From Enterocloster asparagiformis (GTDB lineage Bacteria > Bacillota > Clostridia > Lachnospirales > Lachnospiraceae): 6,630 nucleotides of DNA. The DNA is taken from contig JAGZSY010000071.1 of the NCBI GenBank assembly GCA_018380885.1, forward strand, positions 1-6,630, in the 5' to 3' direction. Numbering within the stretch: the first letter of the stretch is position 1; the number at the start of each line of letters is the position of its first letter. Positions 1-4,207 of this stretch are shown piece after piece. The translations under genes and the position numbers were made by a program. The notes beneath the pieces were generated by a model. That model had not been told where the DNA came from, ran no database searches, and saw only the letters and a program-made list of their open reading frames with translations.

Positions 1-72
1 GAACTGCGCTCTGAGCTGGAGGCTGTGGCCGGAGCACTGGAGGCGTCAGAGCAGGACGCTGTCCCCCGCTGA
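1..72 (+). CDS. C-terminal end of an upstream gene (partial)
   Basis: The frame starting at base 1 is open and ends at a TGA at 70-72, giving a 23-residue tail that begins ELRSELEAVAGALEASEQ. It is rich in Glu, Ala and Leu with a heptad-like spacing, so it looks like the end of a helical or coiled-coil protein. The stop is followed 14 nt later by a strong intrinsic terminator, which supports it as the real end of a transcribed gene. The body lies outside the window, so no function can be assigned. Confidence 0.6.
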   Translation, partial: ELRSELEAVAGALEASEQDAVPR

Positions 73-86
73 TCTCACACTCACGG

Positions 87-115
87 AGGCCGGAGCGGAG
101 GCTCCGGCCTTTCTC
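87..115 (+). terminator. Rho-independent terminator of the upstream operon
   Basis: A perfect 10-bp inverted repeat (AGGCCGGAGC at 87-96 and GCTCCGGCCT at 101-110) with a GGAG loop is followed by a T-rich run (TTTCTC). It lies just after the stop codon at 70-72, so it closes the upstream transcription unit and separates it from the mobilization operon that starts at 538. Confidence 0.85.
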
Positions 116-290
116 ATTCGCGCGGAGAACAGGAATACCAGCGCCGTGCGCTCTGTACGGCTCCGTGTGCCGCTTCAACGGGCGGGGTGGCCCCCTGCCA
201 CACATGCGAAGGAAGAGCCAGCGTTGAGGCTGTGTGCCGCAAGTGCCCGCAACGGCTGGAGGCCCAAATGGGCGGGTGGACCGAGGGGAC

Positions 291-350
291 GAAAAGTGTG
301 CGGGATAAAAGGGTGTAATCACCCTGTTCTACACCGTCCCGCAACGCGGG
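291..350. other. Candidate origin of transfer (oriT) with nested inverted repeats
   Basis: Three inverted repeats overlap here. GCGGGA (300-305) pairs with TCCCGC (337-342). Inside it, AGGGTG (310-315) and CACCCT (320-325) form a 6-bp stem with a TAAT loop. An alternative partner for GGTGTA (312-317) is TACACC (330-335). The right arm also belongs to a small hairpin, CCCGC-AAC-GCGGG (338-350). Clustered, mutually exclusive hairpins in the intergenic region before an RHH accessory gene and a relaxase are typical of oriT sites, where a relaxase recognizes a hairpin and nicks beside it. The nick site cannot be placed from sequence alone. An alternative is a regulatory RNA leader. Confidence 0.45.
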
Positions 351-358
351 CTGGGGAT

Positions 359-387
359 GCGGTTTTGAAAGGATTTCAACCGCTTTT
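359..387 (+). terminator. Bulged hairpin followed by T run (possible attenuator or part of oriT)
   Basis: GCGGTTTTGAAA (359-370) pairs with TTTCAACCGC (374-383) through 10 base pairs with a two-base T bulge and a GGA loop, followed by TTTT (384-387). The form is like a weak intrinsic terminator or attenuator. Since it lies next to the oriT-like repeats, it could instead be a protein-binding hairpin of the transfer origin. Confidence 0.3.
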
Positions 388-429
388 CCGTATCTTTTTG
401 GAGGGAGCGATGCTATCACTTTTATGGCA

Positions 430-506
430 GTGTTATCAAATCTGATATCAGCCGGGTGGGAAATGCCGCAGTCCCAGCGGTTTCCACGGTTTCAAATGTG
501 TTATCA
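430..506. repeat. Direct repeat GTGTTATCA, candidate operator
   Basis: The 9-mer GTGTTATCA occurs at 430-438 and 498-506. Further TATCA copies lie at 414-418 and 446-450, and TGATA (443-447) makes a small inverted repeat with the first copy. RHH proteins commonly bind short repeated operators upstream of their own gene, and this cluster lies 32-124 bases upstream of the RHH start codon. The binding role is inferred. Confidence 0.35.
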
Positions 507-537
507 CGCCCAATTTTGCGAAATGGAGGTTTTTTGA

Positions 538-945
538 ATGACAGATGAAAAAATAAAATTCCTGATGCGGATCGATCCGGATACAGACCGGAAGATCAAG
601 GCGGCCATGCCGCTGGCCAACTGCCGGAGTCAGAACGAGTTCGTAGAAAAGGCGCTGCAGTTCTACTGTGACTACGCAGCCTCCCAGGACTGCTTCTCCG
701 TTCTGCCGCCCATGCTCGTTGCGGCGATCCGTGCGACGGTGCAGAGCAGCGAGAGCCACATCTGCCGCCTGCTGTTCAAACTGGCGGTGGAGATGGACAT
801 GATGATGAACGTCCTGGCTGCGGCTATGGAGATCCCGGAGGAGCAGCTGAGAGAACTGCGGGGGCGCTGTATCCAGGAGGTAAAGAAAACCCACGGCATG
901 ATCTCTCTGGATGATGCTGTGGAGTATCAGAACGGCGGGGACTGA
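538..945 (+). CDS. Ribbon-helix-helix DNA-binding protein, probable relaxosome accessory
   Basis: This 135-residue protein has an N-terminal ribbon-helix-helix pattern: a short beta strand (about residues 7-12, KFLMRI), helix 1 (about 15-24) and helix 2 beginning at SQNEFVEKAL (31-40). The remaining 90 residues look helical and Met/Leu-rich. Proteins of this build encoded just before a relaxase usually bind oriT as dimers, helping the relaxase nick and repressing their own operon, as MobC/TraY-like accessories do. The start is set by GGAGGT at 525-530, seven bases before the ATG. The next gene's ATG follows one base after the stop, so the two are probably translationally coupled. The RHH call is fairly firm; the relaxosome role comes from context. 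A plain CopG-type repressor is the alternative. Confidence 0.75.
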   Translation: MTDEKIKFLMRIDPDTDRKIKAAMPLANCRSQNEFVEKALQFYCDYAASQDCFSVLPPMLVAAIRATVQSSESHICRLLFKLAVEMDMMMNVLAAAMEIPEEQLRELRGRCIQEVKKTHGMISLDDAVEYQNGGD

Positions 946-946
946 A

Positions 947-1297
947 ATGGCCTGGACTGTGACCCATGAGGATCTCTTCAAAAAGATCAACCGGGAGATG
1001 GATGCCTACGCTCAGAGCATGTGGAGACGATCTGGCAACGAGGTCTATGACCGGGCGAATGAGATCGCCGCCATGCATCTGTGCTATAACCAGCTGATGG
1101 GTAACCTCAGCTCGTATTCCGCGGAGGAGCTGGAGCCGCTTCTGCGGGAGGAAAAGCCGCTGGAAGCGGTGTGCCGGCGCTGGATGAGTGAGCTGAAGTA
1201 TGACCCCAGCGAGTCGTTCGACAGAGCAATCCGCAGCTATGGGAACCCCGAGGAGTCCGAGATGTCGATAGGAATGAGCGGACCCACCATGGGCTGA
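947..1297 (+). CDS. Small conserved ICE protein, DUF3848-like
   Basis: This 116-residue acidic, mostly helical protein has no signal peptide or membrane segment. I chose the ATG at 947, one base after the preceding stop, rather than the ATG at 911. The later start gives MAWTVTHEDLFKKI, avoids overlap with the RHH gene, and has a GGGG stretch at 937-940 as a weak ribosome binding site. The layout, a helix around DLFKKINREMDAY (9-21), a middle section with ANEIAAMHLCYNQL (37-50) and then EELEPLLREEKPLEAV (60-75), resembles DUF3848 proteins common in clostridial conjugative elements. That match is from memory and is moderate. Its function is unknown. Its place between the RHH gene and the relaxase suggests a role in mobilization. 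Confidence 0.65.
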   Translation: MAWTVTHEDLFKKINREMDAYAQSMWRRSGNEVYDRANEIAAMHLCYNQLMGNLSSYSAEELEPLLREEKPLEAVCRRWMSELKYDPSESFDRAIRSYGNPEESEMSIGMSGPTMG

Positions 1298-1317
1298 GAG
1301 GAAGAAGGTGACGCTCC

Positions 1318-3375
1318 ATGCCCCGCGTCATATTCAAGTGCCCCTATCTCAAGGGCGGATCGAAGCGCGCCGCCTCCCATCTGCAAAACTACGTCCGCTA
1401 CATGGCCACCCGAGAGGGCGCCCAGCGCATGGCGATAGGGCATGAACAGCTCCCCGCCACGGAGAAACAGCGGGAGATGGTGGCGCGGCTCCTTCGGGAT
1501 TTCCCGCTGAGCCGTGGAATGTTTGAGTATGAGGACTACCAGACCGCTCCTACCCGCGGCAATGCCTCCGAGTTCATCACCCGCGCACTGGAGGACAACT
1601 ACGACCAGATCGCCAAGCGGGACAACTACGTCAGCTACATTGCCAGCCGCCCCCGCGCACAGCGCGCCGGAGCGCATGCCCTGTTCACCGGGTCGGATGA
1701 TCCGCTGGTGCTGTCCTATGTTGCGGACGAGGTGGCCCATCACCCCGGCAATGTGTGGCTCCCCATCATCTCCCTGCGACGGGAGGACGCGGCGAGGCTC
1801 GGCTACGATGACGCGGGACAATGGAAGGGGCTTCTCACCAGCTATGCCATGGAGATGGCGGAGGCCATGAAGATACCGTGGGAGCAGTTCAGGTGGTACA
1901 CGGCGTTTCACGACCAGGGCCATCACCCTCACGTCCACATGGTCTGTTACAGCGCGGACGGCAGGTCCGGCTTTCTTACCAGAGAAGGGATCGCCCAAAT
2001 CAAATCTGATCTGGCCAAGCGGATCTTCCATCAGGAGCTCCACGAACTCTATGAGCGGCAGACTCAGCGGCGGGATGAGCTCACCCAGGAGGCCGGGGCA
2101 TTCATGGCTGAACTGGTCCAGCAGATGCGGGAGGGCACGCTGGATAACCCAAGGATCGAACAGCTCATGGAGCATCTGGCCGGAAAGCTGAAGAACCTAT
2201 CCGGTAAAAAGCAGTACGGCTACCTGAAAGCGCCGCTGAAATCGGTGGTGGATGAGATTGTGGAGGAGCTGGCAAAGGATGAGTGCGTGGCGCGGGCATA
2301 CGAATTGTGGTACGAGCTCCGGGAAGAAGTGCTCAGGACCTATAAGGAGGACCTCCCTCTCCGGCTCCCCCTCTCCCGTCAGAAGGAGTTCAAGCGGATC
2401 CGAAACATGGTGATCGAGGAGGCTCTGCGGTTGGGATATGAGTCCACTGTGTTTGATCCAACCGCACCAGAGGAACCGCCGCTCGAACGGGACATACCGG
2501 AAGCTGACGGAGAAGCATCTAAAGAGCCTGAGCTGTCTGTGGATATGGAACACATAGGGCCGGAAGAGACATGGAATCACAGAGGCAGGCCAAGCAACCC
2601 ATACGCCCGGTATCAGTTGGCAAAAATCATACTTGCGGCTCCTGCCACAGAGCCAGAGCAGCTCAGGACCGCGCTGGAGTGGCTGACAGAGGCGGCGGAC
2701 GCGGGACAGGTCCGTGCCCAGTATGAACTGGGAAGGATATACCGGGATGGCCGGGACGTGGAGAAAGACGCGCTGCTGGCGGTGGCATGGCTCACCAGGG
2801 CGGCGGAACAGGACAGCGACGCAGCCGCCTATGCGCTGGGCGTCCTGCTTCTGACTGGCGGCGAAGGGCTGGCGAAGGATGTCTCCGCAGCTGTGAGTTG
2901 GCTGAGGCGCTCGGCGGAGGGCGGGAACCAGTATGCCCAGTACCAGCTGAGCAGGCTTCTGCTTCAGGGTGAGGAAGTCCCCAGAGAGATCGAAGAAGCG
3001 GTCCGTTGGCTGACCGTCTCCGCGGAGCAGGGAAACCAGTACGCACAGTACGCTCTCGGTAAACTCTATCTAATAGGAAAGGAAGTGCCGCGGGACCCGA
3101 AGGCTGCTGTTCGCTGGTTCACGCTCTCAGCGGCACAGGGGAATGAATACGCCCAATATGTTTTGGACCACATGGACAATGGACCATCCATACTCTCCTG
3201 CGCCACCCGGCTCCTGCACCACCTGAGCGGGATATTTCAGGAACAGGCTTCAAGAGGCCCTGTCAGGACAGTCACGCTCACGGACCGCAAGCTCAGACAG
3301 CGGATCCGGGAAAAGAAAATGGCCATGGGGCACAAGCCCGATGACCATGAGGATGCCGAGATCAGCATGAGGTGA
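1318..3375 (+). CDS. MobP-type (MobP3-like) relaxase with C-terminal Sel1 repeats
   Basis: This 685-residue protein should nick one strand at oriT and stay covalently bound to the 5' end to pilot it into the recipient. Residues 1-260 form the relaxase domain. A conserved N-terminal segment around NYVRYMATREG (24-34) supplies candidate catalytic tyrosines Y25 and Y28. The metal-binding three-histidine motif is HDQGHHPHVHMV (198-209), with H203, H205 and H207 as likely ligands. Residues 260-375 are helical. A Pro/Glu-rich linker (380-420) leads to five Sel1-type repeats plus a partial sixth (about 428-618), then a basic tail (656-673). AAGGTGA seven bases before the ATG sets the start. The stop TGA lies inside a GAGGTGAT ribosome binding site for an ATG two bases later (3377), the presumed original start of the primase gene. 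The histidine motif and layout fit the MobP3 family; the exact catalytic tyrosine is inferred. Confidence 0.85.
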   Translation: MPRVIFKCPYLKGGSKRAASHLQNYVRYMATREGAQRMAIGHEQLPATEKQREMVARLLRDFPLSRGMFEYEDYQTAPTRGNASEFITRALEDNYDQIAKRDNYVSYIASRPRAQRAGAHALFTGSDDPLVLSYVADEVAHHPGNVWLPIISLRREDAARLGYDDAGQWKGLLTSYAMEMAEAMKIPWEQFRWYTAFHDQGHHPHVHMVCYSADGRSGFLTREGIAQIKSDLAKRIFHQELHELYERQTQRRDELTQEAGAFMAELVQQMREGTLDNPRIEQLMEHLAGKLKNLSGKKQYGYLKAPLKSVVDEIVEELAKDECVARAYELWYELREEVLRTYKEDLPLRLPLSRQKEFKRIRNMVIEEALRLGYESTVFDPTAPEEPPLERDIPEADGEASKEPELSVDMEHIGPEETWNHRGRPSNPYARYQLAKIILAAPATEPEQLRTALEWLTEAADAGQVRAQYELGRIYRDGRDVEKDALLAVAWLTRAAEQDSDAAAYALGVLLLTGGEGLAKDVSAAVSWLRRSAEGGNQYAQYQLSRLLLQGEEVPREIEEAVRWLTVSAEQGNQYAQYALGKLYLIGKEVPRDPKAAVRWFTLSAAQGNEYAQYVLDHMDNGPSILSCATRLLHHLSGIFQEQASRGPVRTVTLTDRKLRQRIREKKMAMGHKPDDHEDAEISMR
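2599..3177 (+). repeat. Sel1-type tandem repeat array in the relaxase C-terminus
   Basis: About five 36-37-residue units plus a partial sixth share the pattern xAxYxLGxLY...(A)VxWLxxAAExG. The clearest cores are RAQYELGRIY, AAYALGVLLL, AQYQLSRLLL, AQYALGKLYL and AQYVLDHM, each followed by a W-L/F-T-x-S/A-A-E/A helix. Sel1 repeats are TPR-like alpha-alpha hairpins that bind proteins. Units 4 and 5 are most alike at both protein and DNA level, including the shared NQYAQY, pointing to relatively recent duplication. Confidence 0.8.
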
Positions 3376-3376
3376 T

Positions 3377-3397
3377 ATGCCGGAAAAATCGAAATAG
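3377..3397 (+). pseudogene. Stranded 5' end of the primase gene (ATG-CCG then premature stop)
   Basis: Directly behind the relaxase stop, GAGGTGAT (3369-3376) is followed by ATG at 3377, but the frame reads only MPEKSK before TAG at 3395-3397. This is where a coupled downstream gene would be expected to start. The primase frame that resumes at 4172 is in phase with it, so ATG-CCG joined to CAT-TTT-ACC would give MPHFTEEQKYRASC, a plausible N-terminus. I read this as the original start cut off by the toxin-antitoxin insertion. A functional six-codon leader peptide is possible but less likely. Confidence 0.45.
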
Positions 3398-3431
3398 TTC
3401 GTTCAGCTTCGGAGATACCCATATAAGAATG

Positions 3432-3468
3432 AGATATCCTGTTCGTCATGAACAGGATATCTTATTTT
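3432..3468. terminator. Perfect 13-bp hairpin at the cassette's left edge, likely terminator
   Basis: AGATATCCTGTTC (3432-3444) and GAACAGGATATCT (3450-3462) form a perfect 13-bp stem with a 5-base loop. On the plus strand TATTTT follows, as in an intrinsic terminator. On the minus strand it lies 10 bases after the hepT stop, with a weaker tail (CATTCTTAT). It could end transcription from both sides: the mobilization operon arriving from the left and the toxin-antitoxin transcript from the right. Confidence 0.6.
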
Positions 3469-3472
3469 GCTG

Positions 3473-3793
3473 TCAGATAAGTTTTAGCACGTCGCGCAAA
3501 GGCGATAGATCGCCGTCAATAATTTCCCAAATGAGCTGGAGGTTTACTCCCTCATAATCATGAACGATTCGATTGCGGAGTCCATACAGCAGACGCCAGG
3601 GCACGTCTGGATGGGCTTGAGCGAAATCCTCGTCTACACGGTTTGCCAGTTCGCCCATCTGGCTCAGATTGAATACACAAGCCTCCACCAGCTTGGAATC
3701 AGTGGAAAAGCTGTCATAATCCAGTCCATTACAGTAACTCAAAATTTTATCCGTGTAGGCGATCAGCTTTTCAACGATCACATCATTTCTCAT
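3473..3793 (-). CDS. hepT: HepT-like HEPN RNase toxin of a type VII toxin-antitoxin pair
   Basis: From the ATG at 3793 the protein is 106 residues. It has the helical HEPN (DUF86/HepT) layout and a complete active-site motif R-N-R-I-V-H-D-Y (R73, H78, Y80), which is RX4HXY. In studied HepT/MntA pairs the Arg and His belong to the RNA-cutting site, and the MNT partner blocks the toxin by adding AMP units to the Tyr. All three residues are present here, so the toxin looks intact. I preferred ATG 3793 to the GTG at 3823 because family members usually start with a short lead into a helix such as MRNDVIVEKL. Its start overlaps the end of mntA by 11 bases, so the two are probably translationally coupled. 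Transcription opposes the surrounding transfer operon. Confidence 0.85.
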   Translation of the reverse strand: MRNDVIVEKLIAYTDKILSYCNGLDYDSFSTDSKLVEACVFNLSQMGELANRVDEDFAQAHPDVPWRLLYGLRNRIVHDYEGVNLQLIWEIIDGDLSPLRDVLKLI

Positions 3794-4082
3794 AAACAGT
3801 GACACCCGTAGCCTGTATTTCACGGTCGATCAGTGAGCCGCTCTGAATATGGGTCACATCGAACAGGTCAACATCTTTCCCAACCGCCCGCTGAACATCA
3901 TCCAAGAGGCCGACAAAGCGAAGTCCCCGCAAACCGCTGTCGACAAGCAGATCAATATCACTTTTCTCTGTCGCGGTTCCTTTTCCATAGGAGCCAAACA
4001 ATACGGCTTTCTGAATCCCATACCGCATAAAGACCGGCGCCAATACAGCTCTCAATTGCGGCAATGTATAGACCACAGACAT
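3783..4082 (-). CDS. mntA: MntA-like minimal nucleotidyltransferase antitoxin
   Basis: This 99-residue protein is a minimal DNA-polymerase-beta-type nucleotidyltransferase. The signature GSX10DXD is intact: G30-S31 in VLFGSYGKG, then D42-I-D44. A third acidic residue probably comes from KDVDLFD (D70 or D72). In characterized systems MntA transfers AMP from ATP onto the Tyr of the HepT RX4HXY motif, silencing the RNase. The ATG at 4082 is supported by an excellent ribosome binding site (AAAGGAGGT) five bases or so upstream and a promoter 28 bases further out. It is the first gene of a two-gene operon with hepT, so antitoxin is made before toxin. Size and motifs match the family well. Confidence 0.85.
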   Translation of the reverse strand: MSVVYTLPQLRAVLAPVFMRYGIQKAVLFGSYGKGTATEKSDIDLLVDSGLRGLRFVGLLDDVQRAVGKDVDLFDVTHIQSGSLIDREIQATGVTVYEK

Positions 4083-4088
4083 CGTGCC

Positions 4089-4097
4089 ACCTCCTTT
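4089..4097 (-). promoter_or_regulatory. Strong ribosome binding site of mntA
   Basis: Read on the minus strand this is AAAGGAGGT, ending six bases before the mntA ATG at 4082. It is near the ideal anti-16S sequence and fixes the antitoxin start. hepT has only a poor site, consistent with more antitoxin than toxin being made. Confidence 0.8.
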
Positions 4098-4109
4098 CTA
4101 CTCAAGCCC

Positions 4110-4138
4110 AGTATACCCTAAAAACCAGAAATATGCAA
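4110..4138 (-). promoter_or_regulatory. Sigma-70/SigA-type promoter of the toxin-antitoxin operon
   Basis: On the minus strand, TTGCAT (4138-4133) and TATACT (4115-4110) are separated by exactly 17 bases, with the -10 box 27 bases before the mntA start codon. The -10 box matches TATAAT at five of six positions; the -35 box keeps the TTG. Transcription would run leftward through mntA and hepT. No clear operator repeat is seen beside it. Confidence 0.65.
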
Positions 4139-4207
4139 CTGAAACAGAGGTGAACCAAGATATCCTATATCCATTTTACCGAGGAACAAAAATATCGTGC
4201 CAGCTGT

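Larger units (their letters stand above)
116..537. other. Long gene-free region upstream of mobilization operon (oriT/control region)
   Basis: I see no convincing gene with a start codon and ribosome binding site in these 420 bases. The region holds a short GTGGC/GCCAC hairpin (187-201), a 9-bp direct repeat GTGTGCCGC (165-173 and 232-240), the oriT-like inverted repeat cluster (about 291-350), a bulged hairpin (359-387), and TATCA-containing repeats nearer the first mobilization gene. One frame is open from 73 to the TAA at 316-318 and encodes a Cys-rich stretch with CHTC and CRKC pairs, but it lacks a good start. A GC-rich intergenic stretch directly before an RHH protein and relaxase is where oriT usually lies. 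I found no promoter with both boxes close to consensus, although one must exist here for the operon. Confidence 0.6.
3398..4171 (-). other. Inserted toxin-antitoxin cassette between relaxase and primase genes
   Basis: This segment runs antisense to all neighbouring genes, is visibly richer in A and T than the flanking transfer genes, and contains only a self-contained HEPN/MNT pair with its own promoter. AGATATCCT occurs as a direct repeat at 3432-3440 and 4158-4166, and AGGATATCTT (3454-3463) is the inverse of AAGATATCCT (4157-4166). These repeats may mark the borders of the inserted unit. No transposase or integrase is present, so it moved passively or with outside help. The outer limits are approximate; the insertion could begin as early as 3383. 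Confidence 0.45.

Noticed and set aside
146..445. 99-codon plus-strand open frame across the region upstream of the mobilization genes
   Set aside because: No ribosome binding site, odd composition, and it runs straight through the oriT-like hairpins and the bulged hairpin; best seen as a chance frame in GC-rich DNA.
911..946. ATG at 911 as the start of the second mobilization gene
   Set aside because: It would overlap the RHH gene by 35 bases with no better ribosome binding site; ATG 947, one base after the RHH stop, fits the operon packing.
1237..2175. 312-codon minus-strand open frame
   Set aside because: It lies entirely antisense to the relaxase and the end of the preceding gene, which have clear motifs and ribosome binding sites; typical GC-rich shadow.
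2599..3177. Periodic DNA repeats considered as a CRISPR or tandem-repeat array
   Set aside because: The roughly 108-110-base period is in frame and explained by Sel1 protein repeats; copies are diverged at DNA level.
3377..3397. Six-codon MPEKSK frame as a regulatory leader peptide
   Set aside because: Nothing downstream on the plus strand is close enough to be controlled by it; a stranded primase start explains its position and ribosome binding site better.
3794..3823. GTG at 3823 as the hepT start
   Set aside because: The added ten residues are unlike HEPN N-termini and would increase overlap with mntA; ATG 3793 is the more natural start.
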